In this document: positions 1-8,341 of the stretch, piece by piece
How the letters are laid out: each line of letters starts with the position of its first letter
Position numbering within the stretch: the first letter of the stretch is position 1
Source of the DNA: Eubacteriales bacterium
GTDB lineage: Bacteria > Bacillota_A > Clostridia > Christensenellales > Aristaeellaceae
Length of the DNA stretch: 37,901 nt
Direction: 5' to 3'
NCBI GenBank assembly: GCA_028692205.1
Contig: JAQUXV010000002.1
Span: 1 to 37,901 of the forward strand
Translations under genes and position numbers: made by a program
The notes under the pieces: generated by a model
Told to the model about the DNA's origin: nothing
The model's input: only the letters and a program-made list of their open reading frames with translations
The model's database searches: none

Positions 1-2
1 TG

Positions 3-857
3 GTGGACGACCATATGATGAAGATCACCCACGTGATGCGCGGCACCGAGTATTTAAGTTCCACGCCCAAATATAATCTGCTGTACGAAGCGTTCGGCTG
101 GGAAACGCCCGTCTATATCCACCTGCCCGTGGTTATGAAGGACGCGACGCGCAAGCTTTCCAAACGCTACGGCGATCCCAGCTTTGAAGACCTGCTTTCA
201 CAGGGCTTCGTGAGGGACGCGATCATCAACTTTATCGCGCTGTTGGGCTGGTGTCCCAAGGAAGAGCGCGAATTCTTCACGCTTGCCGAGCTGGTGGATG
301 CGTTCGACGTGGACGGGCTTTCCAAGTCCCCGGCTATCTTTAACATGGATAAGCTGGTGTGGTTCAACAGCGAGTACATCAAGAAGATGGACTTTGAGGA
401 GTACCTGAAAGCGGCCACACCCTGGTTCGACAAAGTGCTGGCAGGAAAAGGCATCGACTACCGACGTTTGGCCGAACTGATGCAGGGACGCACAGAAGTA
501 TTCAACCGTGTGCCGGAGATGGTGCGCTTTCTGGCGGAACTGCCGGAATATGACGCGGAAATCTATACCCATAAAAAAATGAAAACCGATCCGGCCATCA
601 GCCTTCAAGCGCTGAAACTCGCGCGACCGGCGCTGGCGGAACTGGAAGATTTTACAGAGGAACCGCTCAAGGAATGCCTGATGACGCTTGCCCAGCAAAA
701 CGAGCTGAAAACGGGGCAGATGATGTGGCCGGTACGCATCGCGATCAGCGGTCAGCAGAACACCCCGGGCGGCGCTACCGAGATCGCCTACCTGCTTGGC
801 AAACAGGAGACGCTACGCCGTATGGATGACGGAATCGCCCTATTGGAACGACTATGA
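3..857 (+). CDS. gltX: glutamyl-tRNA synthetase, C-terminal part (5' end outside window)
   Basis: This is the C-terminal part of a class I glutamyl-tRNA synthetase, which charges tRNA-Glu with glutamate in the cytoplasm. The reading frame is open to the window edge, and the GTG at position 3 is an internal codon (VDDHMMKITHVMRG aligns with the catalytic-domain interior), so the gene is truncated by the window rather than broken. The KMSKS loop is present as KLSKRYGD (about residues 52-59 of the visible part). It is followed by the helical anticodon-binding domain with FINFIALLGW-like and GLSKSPAIFN motifs. The HIGH motif and Rossmann N-terminus lie upstream and cannot be seen. leuS starts 56 nt downstream, so the two synthetase genes may be co-transcribed. 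This is only a context inference, because no terminator is visible between them. Confidence 0.95.
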   Translation: MDDHMMKITHVMRGTEYLSSTPKYNLLYEAFGWETPVYIHLPVVMKDATRKLSKRYGDPSFEDLLSQGFVRDAIINFIALLGWCPKEEREFFTLAELVDAFDVDGLSKSPAIFNMDKLVWFNSEYIKKMDFEEYLKAATPWFDKVLAGKGIDYRRLAELMQGRTEVFNRVPEMVRFLAELPEYDAEIYTHKKMKTDPAISLQALKLARPALAELEDFTEEPLKECLMTLAQQNELKTGQMMWPVRIAISGQQNTPGGATEIAYLLGKQETLRRMDDGIALLERL

Positions 858-913
858 AGTTGCAGCCGTCAACCGTTTCCTATTGCGCAGCGTTAAGATA
901 AGGAGTTTGCAGC

Positions 914-3340
914 ATGTATCAGGATCAGCATCCCGCGTATAACCCGGACAGCATTGAGAAGAAGTGGCAGAAGAAATGGGCGGACGAAGGCACGTTTAAC
1001 GCTGTTTTCCCGTCCGATAAACCTAAGTTTTACGGCCTGATCGAGTTCCCGTATCCCAGCGGCGCGGGGCTGCATGTGGGGCATCCCCGCAGCTACACGG
1101 CGATGGATATCATTGCCCGTAAGCGCCGCATGGAAGGGTATAACGTGTTGTATCCCATCGGGTACGACGCTTTCGGCCTTCCGGCGGAAAACTACGCCAT
1201 TAAGAACCACGAACATCCTTCCATCATCACGCAGATCAATATTCACCATTTCCGCGAGCAGCTGCAAAAGCTGGGCTTTTCCTTCGATTACACGCGCGAG
1301 GTGGATACCACCGACCCCAAATACTACAAATGGACGCAGTGGATTTTTCTGCGGATGCTGGAGCACGGGCTGGCCTACAAGGCGGAAATGCCCATCAACT
1401 GGTGTACCAGCTGCAAGTGCGGCCTCGCCAATGAAGAAGTAGTCAACGGTGTTTGCGAGCGTTGTGGCGGCGAAGTGGTGCGCAAGGTGAAAAGCCAGTG
1501 GATGCTGCGCATTACCGATTATGCGCAGAAGCTGCTGGACGGGCTGGACACCGTGGATTTCATTGAGAAGGTTAAGGTGCAGCAGCGCAACTGGATCGGC
1601 CGCAGCGAGGGCGCGGAAGTTGATTTCGCTATCGCGGGCGCCGAGGACAAATTGCGCGTGTTCACCACCCGGCCGGATACGCTTTTTGGCGCGACCTACA
1701 TGGTCGTGAGCCCCGAACACCCCTTCATTGATAAATACAAAGACAGTATTCAGAATTTCGACGAGGTGGTCGCCTACCGGGAAGTGGCGGCGCGCAAGAG
1801 CGATTTCGAGCGCACCGAGCTCAACAAGGAAAAGACCGGCGTTGAAATGAAGGGCCTTTACGCCGTAAACCCCGTCAACGGCAAGAAAATCCCCATCTGG
1901 GCCAGCGACTACGTGCTGATGAGCTACGGCACTGGCGCGATTATGGCCGTGCCCGCGCATGATACGCGCGACTATGAGTTTGCCAGAGTGTTTAACCTGC
2001 CCATCATCGAGGTGATCGCGGGCGGGGACATCGAAAAAGAAGCCTACACCGACGTGCAGGACGGCGTGCTGGTGAACAGCGATTTCCTGAACGGCCTGCG
2101 AGTGGCGGACGCGAAGAAGAAGATCATCGCCTGGCTGGAAGAAAAAGGCCTCGGCGATAAAAAGATCAACTATAAGCTCCGCGACTGGGTATTCAGCCGC
2201 CAGCGCTACTGGGGCGAGCCGATTCCGGTGGTGCATTGCCCGCATTGCGGTACCGTGCCCGTGCCGGAAGACCAGCTGCCGGTGTTGCTGCCCAATGTGG
2301 AAAACTATGAACCGACCGATACCGGCGAAAGCCCGCTGGCCAAGATGACCGAGTGGGTAAACACGGTTTGCCCCGTGTGCGGCGGCTCCGCCAAGCGGGA
2401 AACCGACACCATGCCGCAATGGGCCGGTTCCAGCTGGTATTTCCTGCGTTACTGCGACCCGCACAACGATCAGGCACTTGCTTCCCCCGAAGCGATGGAC
2501 TACTGGATGAATGTGGACTGGTACAACGGTGGCATGGAGCATACCACGCTGCATCTGCTGTACAGCCGGTTCTGGCATCAGTTCCTTTACGATATCGGCG
2601 CGGTGCCCTGCCCCGAACCCTATCAGAAGCGCACCAGCCACGGGATGATCCTGGGTGAAAACGGCGAGAAAATGAGCAAGTCCCGCGGCAATGTTATCAA
2701 CCCCGACGATTGTATCGCGGAGATCGGCGCGGATGCGACGCGTCTGTATGAAATGTTCATGGGTGCGTTCGACCAGGCTATTCCGTGGAGCACCAACGGC
2801 GCGCGCGGCTGCCGCCGCTTTTTGGAGCGTATGTGGCGCCTGATGGACATGATCAAGGATGGCAAGGGGTATCAGAAGGCGCTTACGCCCGTAGTGCACG
2901 AAACCATCAAGAAGGTTGGCGACGATTACGAGGCCATGAAGTACAACACGGCGATCGCCGCCATGATGACGCTGGTCAACGAGTTTTACGCGGCGGACGG
3001 CTGCACGAAGGACGAGCTGAAAACGCTGATCCTGCTGCTGGCTCCGGTAGCCCCGCACATCTGCGAGGAAATGTGGGAGGAAATGGGCTTCGGCAGCGAG
3101 ATAGCCTATGAACCGTGGCCGACGTACAACGAAGACGCCATGAAGCGCAGCGAGATCGAAATTGCCGTGCAGGTGATGGGCAAGGTGCGCGGGCACATCA
3201 AAATCAACCCTGAATTGACCAACGAACAGGCGCAGAAGGAACTGCCTGACCGTGCCGAAATCAAAAATATTGTGGGCGACCGTAAACTGGTGAAACTGAT
3301 CTTCGTGCCCGGAAGACTGTGCAACCTGATTGTAAAATAA
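914..3340 (+). CDS. leuS: leucyl-tRNA synthetase
   Basis: Cytoplasmic class I enzyme that attaches leucine to tRNA-Leu. Length (808 aa) is normal for bacterial LeuRS. The ATP-binding HIGH motif is HVGH (residues 54-57) in the typical [17 protein letters not shown] context. A zinc-binding insertion with CTSC and CERC pairs follows near residues 163-185. The CP1 editing domain ([35 protein letters not shown]) is intact, and the KMSKS loop is exact ([11 protein letters not shown], about residue 586). The C-terminus ends in the usual anticodon-binding and LeuRS tail ([11 protein letters not shown]). The ATG is preceded by AAGGAG at about 7-8 nt. There is no room for a T-box leader in the 56-nt gap after gltX. 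A strong hairpin terminator follows the stop codon. Confidence 0.98.
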   Translation: MYQDQHPAYNPDSIEKKWQKKWADEGTFNAVFPSDKPKFYGLIEFPYPSGAGLHVGHPRSYTAMDIIARKRRMEGYNVLYPIGYDAFGLPAENYAIKNHEHPSIITQINIHHFREQLQKLGFSFDYTREVDTTDPKYYKWTQWIFLRMLEHGLAYKAEMPINWCTSCKCGLANEEVVNGVCERCGGEVVRKVKSQWMLRITDYAQKLLDGLDTVDFIEKVKVQQRNWIGRSEGAEVDFAIAGAEDKLRVFTTRPDTLFGATYMVVSPEHPFIDKYKDSIQNFDEVVAYREVAARKSDFERTELNKEKTGVEMKGLYAVNPVNGKKIPIWASDYVLMSYGTGAIMAVPAHDTRDYEFARVFNLPIIEVIAGGDIEKEAYTDVQDGVLVNSDFLNGLRVADAKKKIIAWLEEKGLGDKKINYKLRDWVFSRQRYWGEPIPVVHCPHCGTVPVPEDQLPVLLPNVENYEPTDTGESPLAKMTEWVNTVCPVCGGSAKRETDTMPQWAGSSWYFLRYCDPHNDQALASPEAMDYWMNVDWYNGGMEHTTLHLLYSRFWHQFLYDIGAVPCPEPYQKRTSHGMILGENGEKMSKSRGNVINPDDCIAEIGADATRLYEMFMGAFDQAIPWSTNGARGCRRFLERMWRLMDMIKDGKGYQKALTPVVHETIKKVGDDYEAMKYNTAIAAMMTLVNEFYAADGCTKDELKTLILLLAPVAPHICEEMWEEMGFGSEIAYEPWPTYNEDAMKRSEIEIAVQVMGKVRGHIKINPELTNEQAQKELPDRAEIKNIVGDRKLVKLIFVPGRLCNLIVK

Positions 3341-3353
3341 CCCTGAGCGGAAT

Positions 3354-3400
3354 AAAAACCGGCAGCCTACAAGCGTTTACTCGCAGGCTGCCGGTTTTTT
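3354..3400 (+). terminator. intrinsic terminator after leuS
   Basis: A stem of at least 11 bp (ACCGGCAGCCT pairing with AGGCTGCCGGT) with a 16-nt loop is followed by a run of six T. It starts 14 nt after the leuS stop and probably ends the gltX-leuS transcript. Confidence 0.9.
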
Positions 3401-3633
3401 GCAGTACATGGAACTGTATGAAGGAGGAGCGGTTTAGATGCCTGCCTTACAGGGATGCCTGTTGAAGAGCTGGATCGGTAAGCGACAGCGTACCCGTGTT
3501 TGAAACCATGATTCGCGGAGGTGAACGGGCAATGCGCGGCTTTTGGACGCGTTTGCTATACAAAGTATTCACCCGCGAGTATAATAAACATATTCGCTGA
3601 TGCGAAGAAAAATGGATGGATAGGAGTAACGAT
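3401..3633 (+). other. leader region of the ABC operon with two tiny ORFs and a promoter candidate
   Basis: No established gene is visible here. Two very short ORFs have good ribosome binding sites: 3438-3503 (21 aa, AAGGAGGAG 7 nt upstream) and 3532-3600 (22 aa, GGAGGT 8 nt upstream, rich in Arg and aromatic residues). A perfect TATAAT (3580-3585) lies 17 nt after TATACA (3557-3562), a 4-of-6 match to the -35 consensus. If that promoter is used, transcription starts inside the second tiny ORF. The region could be a leader, or the remains of a small upstream gene such as the regulator that often precedes ABC exporters of this kind. Neither can be decided here. Confidence 0.35.
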
Positions 3634-4572
3634 ATGCAGGCGAATGTTACGGCCTCTGCCCAACCAAGGGATGAGAGCCTGTTGCTGCGTGTAAACGGAG
3701 TCAGCCGCCGCTTCCGCGATACAAAAGCGTTGGACGGGTTGAGCCTGGATGTTCCCAAGGGGGCAATTGTCGGGCTGCTGGGGCGCAACGGGGCGGGCAA
3801 AAGCACGCTGCTGCGCATTGTCAGCGGAATGCTGAGGCCCAACGCGGGTGAAGTGACCATTGACGGAGAAAAAGTGTACGACCATGCGCGGGCGCTGGGA
3901 AAACTGTGCATCATCGGCGATACACCGGACTTTGGCAGGCTGCGGAAGATCAGCGATCTCTTTTTTGTGTGCCGAGGTTTGTTTCCACTCTGGAACGACG
4001 AGTATGCACGCGAACTGGTAGGGCGATTCGATCTGCCGATGAAGAAAAAAATGCGTACCTTCAGCCGCGGCATGCAAACGGGGTTGATGCTGTGCGTGGG
4101 TCTGGCCAGCGGCGCGGAGCTGACCGTGTTTGACGAACCCAGTCTGGGGTTGGACGCCGTGCTTCGCGAACGGTTTTACGACCTGCTGCTGGAGGAAAAA
4201 CGCCGCCATCCCGGACGGACATTCCTCGTTTCCACCCACCTGATCGACGAGGTCGCCCGCGCGCTGGACTACGCCGTAATGGTCGACGCGGGCCACATGC
4301 TCTGCTCGGGCACGGTGGAAACGCTGCAGAAGGGATACCTGAGCGTTTCCGGTGAACCGGAAGCCGTGCGGGAGCTAACGCAGGGATTGACGGTGTTGAA
4401 AGAGGAAGATACGGCGGGTTCGCTTGTGCGCCACATCAAACTGAACACACCGGAGGATCAGGCACGCATCGAGGCCGATACGCGCGTGCGCACCGCGCCC
4501 ATGGGGTTGCAAAGACTGTTTGTGTTTCTGACGGAAGAAAAGGAGGCGGAGCGCCATGCAACAAACGCTTGA
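3634..4572 (+). CDS. ABC transporter ATP-binding protein
   Basis: Cytoplasmic ATPase subunit of an ABC exporter-type transporter, working with the membrane protein encoded by the next gene. Walker A (GRNGAGKS, residues 50-57) and Walker B with the catalytic Glu (TVFDEP, about 164-169) are intact, and the H-loop histidine sits in STHLID. The signature loop is divergent: FSRGM in place of LSGGQ, as in YtrB/BcrA-type ATPases. A C-terminal extension of about 90 residues follows the nucleotide-binding domain. The ATG at 3634 is preferred because TAGGAG ends 7 nt before it; an in-frame ATG at 3616 lies upstream of that site. The stop overlaps the start of the permease gene by 17 nt. The substrate is unknown. 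Confidence 0.88.
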   Translation: MQANVTASAQPRDESLLLRVNGVSRRFRDTKALDGLSLDVPKGAIVGLLGRNGAGKSTLLRIVSGMLRPNAGEVTIDGEKVYDHARALGKLCIIGDTPDFGRLRKISDLFFVCRGLFPLWNDEYARELVGRFDLPMKKKMRTFSRGMQTGLMLCVGLASGAELTVFDEPSLGLDAVLRERFYDLLLEEKRRHPGRTFLVSTHLIDEVARALDYAVMVDAGHMLCSGTVETLQKGYLSVSGEPEAVRELTQGLTVLKEEDTAGSLVRHIKLNTPEDQARIEADTRVRTAPMGLQRLFVFLTEEKEAERHATNA

Positions 4573-5377
4573 ACCAAACTGGTGGCAAAGCGCACGCTTC
4601 GGCGGCGTAATCCGATACCACTGGAAATCGCTGGGCCGTACCGTCGCATGGGTATTGCTGATCCTGCTGGTCTCGCAGGTGTTGTCCTTCCTGACGCCGC
4701 TGGTGTTTGACACGGATTACACCTATACGGGCGCATACGCCGATCTGGGTGTTACGATGGTGGTCGCGCTGATTTGCGCGGTTGTAGCCGCCCACCGCTC
4801 CACGCGCTTCCTGCTGCGGTTCGGCACCTCCCGGCTCTCGGTATGGTTGGGCAATCTGCTGTCGCTTTGGGGCGGAATGATCGCGTTTCTGATCGGCACG
4901 CTGCTGCTGAGTATCCTGATGGGCGGACTTACGATGGCGATGGCCAATACGATGCCGAACCGGTACGTATTTCAGGAATTTTTCGGAGAACTGAAGGGCA
5001 GCGAAATGTTTGCCCAGTCGCTGCAAAGCGCATTAGCGTCGCTGCCGAGCTATATACTGTATGTGGTGGAATGGACAAGCCTGTTTTACTTGTTTGGCTG
5101 CTGTCTGCGCCGAAACCGGGGGCTTACGATTTTTGTGATCGTGGGCGTGCCGATGCTGCTGATGATCCTGACGCTGATCCCCGCGGTGCGGCAGGCGGCG
5201 CAGGTGGTGCAGAATGCGGACGAACAGCAGATGATGATTCTGGGCGTGCAGTGGATGAAATACGCAGCGGACGCCTTGAAGTTTATTCGCAACGAATGGC
5301 AAACCATTCAGTTTATTGCCGCGGCTGTAAGCTTGCCGTTGAGCTACCTGTGCATGCGGGAAACGCCGCAGCCGTAA
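4556..5377 (+). CDS. ABC transporter membrane subunit
   Basis: Polytopic membrane protein of 273 aa with about six hydrophobic segments (for example VAWVLLILLVSQVLSF near the N-terminus, VTMVVALICAVVAA, and LTIFVIVGVPMLLMILTLI). It is presumably the transmembrane partner of the preceding ATPase, because the ORFs overlap by 17 nt and no other permease gene is nearby. AAGGAGG lies about 8 nt upstream of the ATG inside the ATPase gene, which supports translational coupling. There is no recognisable family motif beyond the ABC-2-like layout, so substrate and direction are not inferable. A hairpin terminator follows 50 nt downstream. Confidence 0.75.
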   Translation: MQQTLEPNWWQSARFGGVIRYHWKSLGRTVAWVLLILLVSQVLSFLTPLVFDTDYTYTGAYADLGVTMVVALICAVVAAHRSTRFLLRFGTSRLSVWLGNLLSLWGGMIAFLIGTLLLSILMGGLTMAMANTMPNRYVFQEFFGELKGSEMFAQSLQSALASLPSYILYVVEWTSLFYLFGCCLRRNRGLTIFVIVGVPMLLMILTLIPAVRQAAQVVQNADEQQMMILGVQWMKYAADALKFIRNEWQTIQFIAAAVSLPLSYLCMRETPQP

Positions 5378-5426
5378 CATAAAGATCTTCAAAGCACGGC
5401 CAATACCGGAAGGAATAGGACCTTAA

Positions 5427-5468
5427 AAGCGCGAATGTCGTTACGCAGGCATTCGCGCTTAACCTTTT
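5427..5468 (+). terminator. intrinsic terminator after ABC operon
   Basis: An 11-bp perfect stem (AAGCGCGAATG with CATTCGCGCTT) and 12-nt loop are followed by AACCTTTT. The T run is interrupted, so termination may be partial. The rest of 5378-5664 (about 190 nt up to the esterase) shows no further gene; a TTGACA near 5484 lacks a convincing -10. Confidence 0.7.
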
Positions 5469-5664
5469 CATACCCGCTTTTGTTGACAGCTGTTCTTTGG
5501 CGGCTTTTACGGTAACCGGCGCGACTGCATAACGGCAAATCCCTGTGGATATGTCAGGGTAAGTGCAACGTCCAATAAAGGGTTTGTTTAGTAGGCTGTT
5601 TGGGATCGAAACGATGAACACAGGCCCCGGACCTCTCCGGCACTGTGAAGAAGGATGATTGACT

Positions 5665-6522
5665 TTGCGTTACAAGGAAATTCAACTGAACTTGGATTAC
5701 CGTAAAGTTGGGGCGGAACAGGATGGATACCAGCCTATGCTCTACGCCTATTTGCTGGACGAAAGCCCGGAATTGCCGGGCAACGCCGTGCGGCCGGTGG
5801 TTATTATCTGCCCGGGCGGCGGGTATCGTTTTAAATCGGATCGCGAGGCGGAACCGATTGCAATGCGGCTGTTGGCGGCAGGCATACACGCATTTGTGCT
5901 GCAGTACAGCGTTGCGCCTTCAAGGTACCCAAGCGCTGCCTTGGAACTGGCGGCGGCAGTACGGCTTGTACGCCGGAACGCGGATGAATTTTCTGTGGAT
6001 GCGAACCAGATATCCGTTATGGGTTTTTCCGCGGGCGGGCACCTGTGCGCAACGCTCGGAACATTATGGGACGAGCCTGTTTTCTCGCACTTGTTTGGTA
6101 CTGAACAGGGCAAGGACTGGCGCCCGGATGGGATGCTGCTATGCTATCCGGTGATTACGATGGGGGAGTATACCCACGAAGGATCGCGGGACAATTTGCT
6201 GGGCATGAACGCGAGCCGGACGATGGTGGACGCGCTTTCGCTGGAGAAGCGGGTAAGCCCGATGACGCCGCCGGTATTCTTGTGGCATACGGTAGACGAC
6301 GAAACCGTACTGGTGGAAAATTCGATGCTTTTTGCAGCCGCGCTTCGAAAAGTGGGCATTCCCTTTGAAATGCATTTATATGAAAACGGTACGCACGGAT
6401 TATCCCTGTGCGACGAAACAACCGCGGAGGACGAGAACCAGCTTTCGCCGGACAATGCAGGCTGGATGGAATTGGCGATTCGTTGGATTAAGCGGGGAGA
6501 AAGCCGGGCGATGAACGAGTAA
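5665..6522 (+). CDS. alpha/beta-hydrolase esterase (acetyl-esterase-like)
   Basis: Probable cytoplasmic carboxylesterase of the alpha/beta-hydrolase fold (BD-FAE/Aes-like acetyl-xylan esterase type); no signal peptide is visible. The oxyanion-hole motif is CPGGGY (near residue 50), the nucleophile Ser sits in GFSAGGH (about residue 122), the likely Asp is in WHTVDDE and the catalytic His is in ENGTHGL. Length (285 aa) is usual. The start is a TTG. The one at 5665 is preferred because AAGGA lies 9 nt upstream; the TTG at 5659 in the same frame is only 3 nt from it. The gene appears monocistronic, with the tRNA promoter following downstream. The natural ester substrate cannot be told; acetylated sugars are typical for the family. 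Confidence 0.85.
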   Translation: MRYKEIQLNLDYRKVGAEQDGYQPMLYAYLLDESPELPGNAVRPVVIICPGGGYRFKSDREAEPIAMRLLAAGIHAFVLQYSVAPSRYPSAALELAAAVRLVRRNADEFSVDANQISVMGFSAGGHLCATLGTLWDEPVFSHLFGTEQGKDWRPDGMLLCYPVITMGEYTHEGSRDNLLGMNASRTMVDALSLEKRVSPMTPPVFLWHTVDDETVLVENSMLFAAALRKVGIPFEMHLYENGTHGLSLCDETTAEDENQLSPDNAGWMELAIRWIKRGESRAMNE

Positions 6523-6618
6523 GAGGTACATTGTGCCGACAACTTTATCAAGGTCTGGACAGATAGAAAAATACCGCTGTAAAATACAGAAATCCAGCGT
6601 AGAAAGCGCATTTTTTGA

Positions 6619-6647
6619 TTGACTTTATAGGAATACTTTGTTATAAT
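6619..6647 (+). promoter_or_regulatory. sigma-70 promoter of the tRNA-Ser pair
   Basis: TTGACT (6619-6624) and TATAAT (6642-6647) are separated by 17 nt, 23 nt before the first tRNA. Confidence 0.8.
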
Positions 6648-6670
6648 TTTGTTCGCTGGTTCCGAAATGG

Positions 6671-6759
6671 GGAGAGATGGCCGAGCGGTTGAAGGCGCTG
6701 GTCTTGAAAACCAGTGATGCCGAAAGGCACCGGGGGTTCGAATCCCTCTCTCTCCGCCA
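6671..6759 (+). tRNA. tRNA-Ser (anticodon TGA)
   Basis: Class II tRNA with acceptor GGAGAGA pairing TCTCTCC, anticodon stem CTGGT/ACCAG around loop CTTGAAA (anticodon TGA), the long variable arm of serine tRNAs, a T-arm with GGTTCGAATCC, discriminator G and encoded CCA. It reads UCA codons. A second serine tRNA follows 43 nt later, probably on the same transcript. Confidence 0.97.
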
Positions 6760-6802
6760 GACAACCTTTTCGAAACAGAATAAACTGGTTATTCTGCCGC
6801 AT

Positions 6803-6894
6803 GGAGAAGTACCCAAGTGGCCGAAGGGGCTCCCCTGCTAAGGGAGTAGGGTGCGATGAGTGCCGCGAGAGTTCAAATCTCTCCTTCTCCGCCA
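6803..6894 (+). tRNA. tRNA-Ser (anticodon GCT)
   Basis: Class II tRNA with acceptor GGAGAAG pairing CTTCTCC, anticodon stem CTCCC/GGGAG around loop CTGCTAA (anticodon GCT), a long variable arm, discriminator G and encoded CCA. It reads AGC and AGU codons. The prophage begins just beyond its terminator, so its 3' end is a candidate attB. The other junction is outside the window, so this cannot be tested here. Confidence 0.97.
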
Positions 6895-6928
6895 AAAGCC
6901 CGCTGCATAAGGATTTGCAGCGGGTTTT
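6895..6928 (+). terminator. intrinsic terminator after tRNA-Ser genes
   Basis: A 9-bp stem CCCGCTGCA/TGCAGCGGG with an 8-nt loop is followed by TTTT, directly after the CCA end of tRNA-Ser(GCT). Confidence 0.88.
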
Positions 6929-6970
6929 ATCTATGTTTCTTTATGCTCTTCTATCTTGCCGAATTCTGAT

Positions 6971-6992
6971 ATATAGGCAACATATAGGCGAC
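6971..6992. repeat. tandem 11-bp direct repeat at the prophage left junction
   Basis: ATATAGGCAAC is followed immediately by ATATAGGCGAC (10 of 11 identical). It lies 77 nt beyond the tRNA-Ser end, in an AT-rich stretch without a gene. Short direct repeats in this position can be arm-type binding sites of a tyrosine integrase; that role is an inference. Confidence 0.45.
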
Positions 6993-7051
6993 AAATATAA
7001 TACTCATTTGCGCGATTCGTTGATATTTTTCAACATTTTTTTATAATTCTC

Positions 7052-7080
7052 TTGACATTACTGCGATATCGCAGTAATAT
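7052..7080 (+). promoter_or_regulatory. consensus promoter with palindromic operator
   Basis: TTGACA (7052-7057) and TAATAT (7075-7080) are 17 nt apart. A perfect 22-bp palindrome (7057-7078; half-site ATTACTGCGAT) fills the spacer, so a dimeric repressor bound there would block RNA polymerase. It points at the + strand cassette that begins at 7136. The repressor is not identified in the window. Confidence 0.8.
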
Positions 7081-7135
7081 AGATACAGAAAGAAGGTTGC
7101 GGGCGACAAAGAGCGCCGAACCGGAGGATAGCACA

Positions 7136-7297
7136 ATGAAGAACATCATCATAATTACCACCGGTAAGGAAACCGCCAGCGTGTTGTTCTCGGATGAAAC
7201 CACCCGGTCGTACAAGGTGCAGTACACCAAAGCCGGTCGGCGTTTTATCAAAGTTTACGGCGAAGTCATATACGACTTTGATGGAAAAGCAATCTGA
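7136..7297 (+). CDS. small hypothetical phage protein (53 aa)
   Basis: First gene of the + strand cassette. The start is the ATG at 7136, with GGAGG 8 nt upstream; the longer open frame to 7052 would run through the promoter and is not credible. The protein is short, without cysteines or membrane segments, and beta-rich in appearance: MKNIIIITTG, then a basic middle (KVQYTKAGRRF) and a VYGEVIYDF end. I do not recognise a family. The promoter-operator just upstream suggests it is tightly regulated, and its position by the attachment end is typical of lysogenic accessory genes. Function unknown. Confidence 0.65.
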   Translation: MKNIIIITTGKETASVLFSDETTRSYKVQYTKAGRRFIKVYGEVIYDFDGKAI

Positions 7298-7318
7298 TTA
7301 CCACAGCAACAATCAGCC

Positions 7319-7340
7319 GGGCCGCCCGTAAGGGCGGCGC
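7319..7340 (+). other. GC-rich hairpin between cassette genes
   Basis: GCCGCCC and GGGCGGC pair around the tetraloop GTAA in the 73-nt gap between the first and second cassette genes. No T run follows, so it is more likely an mRNA stability or processing element than a terminator. Confidence 0.45.
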
Positions 7341-7370
7341 TGGCCACGCACGATAGAGAGGGGAACAATC

Positions 7371-7871
7371 ATGAAATTTACATTCGGTTTCGGACAGATC
7401 TCGCAGGATGGGGCAGCGTATCGCGACGCCGCTCAGGTCGCCCCGGAGGCGCTGGTAAACTACCTGAAGGCCCGCTGCGAGCCGGACGCCGTTGTCAGCA
7501 CCCCGTCGGGTACCCTGCACGTATGGTCGATCAGCGGCCTGCTGTGCGGCTTTGTTGATATTGATGGTACCGAGATATACAATGCTTATACGTATTACAA
7601 TACTGTGTCTGCCGAGGCGATGGCTGCAGACATCGTTGCAAGGCTCAGTAAGGGCGAACTGGATGAGGTTTCTTCAAGCGCTATCAACTTCGTCGCCTCG
7701 GATTATGTCACGTTGGTCGAGTATGCTAAAGCGCATGGCATAACCACGAATACCCTGCGTCAGCGCATCGCACGCGGCAAGCACCCTGAAGCGATAAAAC
7801 CCGGCCATGATTGGCTGATACCGCGCAATGCGCCGTATTCCGATTCCCGCTTCGACGAGAAAAAGCTGTGA
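7371..7871 (+). CDS. phage protein with C-terminal helix-turn-helix
   Basis: 166-aa protein of unknown role. The C-terminal third reads like a small winged or excisionase-type helix-turn-helix (VTLVEYAKAHGITTNTLRQRIARGKHPEAIKPGHDWLIPR, about residues 110-155), a form frequent in Clostridia phages and usually followed by a wing ending in W(L/M)IP. The N-terminal two thirds are not recognised; they contain acidic and aromatic patches (FVDIDGTEIYNAYTYYN). A GAGGGG ribosome binding site precedes the ATG. Its TGA overlaps the GTG of the next gene (GTGA), so the two are coupled. The HTH, cassette position and neighbouring AP2 proteins suggest a DNA-binding regulator. This is inferred. Confidence 0.7.
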   Translation: MKFTFGFGQISQDGAAYRDAAQVAPEALVNYLKARCEPDAVVSTPSGTLHVWSISGLLCGFVDIDGTEIYNAYTYYNTVSAEAMAADIVARLSKGELDEVSSSAINFVASDYVTLVEYAKAHGITTNTLRQRIARGKHPEAIKPGHDWLIPRNAPYSDSRFDEKKL

Positions 7872-8341
7872 AACCGCGAAAGCCCCTGACCGGGCAAACC
7901 TTCGGCGAGCTTACCATTGGAGAATATATTGGCGGCTCGCGATATCAGGCCACCTGCAGCTGTGGCAAAACCTGTGTTGTACACCGGCAGGCACTTCTTT
8001 CAGGGGACACCAGATCATGTGGCCACCTGAAGCATGAACTGGTAAAAAAGAATTGTAAAGACCAGCTTGGTATACATGATGGCACCAGCCTTTCGAGGCT
8101 TCGCGGCATTGTTAACGGAAAACCGCGTTCCGACAACACAAGCGGCGTTACCGGCGTAAAAGCTTACGCTCGCAAGAATGGCAGCATAGCTTATCGCGCT
8201 TATCTCAAAGTCTGCGGTAAACGAATCGACCTCGGCACCTACAACACGCTCCCCGAGGCTGCCGCGGCCCGGAAGGCCGGAGAGGAAAAGTATTTCGTAC
8301 CGATTCTTACGAAAGAAAAGGAGGCGCGCAAATGGCGCTGA
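7868..8341 (+). CDS. AP2 domain protein with zinc ribbon
   Basis: 157-aa probable DNA-binding protein. The N-terminal half carries a zinc-ribbon-like CSCGK...SCGHL arrangement (about residues 36-60) preceded by GQTFGELTI, the usual opening of this phage family. The C-terminal half is an AP2-like three-strand domain: NTSGVTGVKAYARK, YRAYLKVCGKRIDLGTY, then a helix LPEAAAARKAGEEKYF. Phage AP2 proteins often carry an HNH nuclease domain; no HNH motif is seen here. The GTG at 7868 is chosen because it overlaps the previous stop (GTGA); the open frame extends further upstream to 7811, inside the previous gene. It is paralogous to the next gene. Confidence 0.75.
   Translation: MKPRKPLTGQTFGELTIGEYIGGSRYQATCSCGKTCVVHRQALLSGDTRSCGHLKHELVKKNCKDQLGIHDGTSLSRLRGIVNGKPRSDNTSGVTGVKAYARKNGSIAYRAYLKVCGKRIDLGTYNTLPEAAAARKAGEEKYFVPILTKEKEARKWR

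Noticed and set aside
858..913. T-box or other riboswitch before leuS
   Set aside because: Only 56 nt separate gltX from leuS and they show no T-box sequence or long hairpin.
893..3196. 767-codon open frame antisense to leuS
   Set aside because: It mirrors leuS in a GC-rich codon context, has no ribosome binding site and reads as His/Arg/Ala-rich nonsense. leuS is certain.
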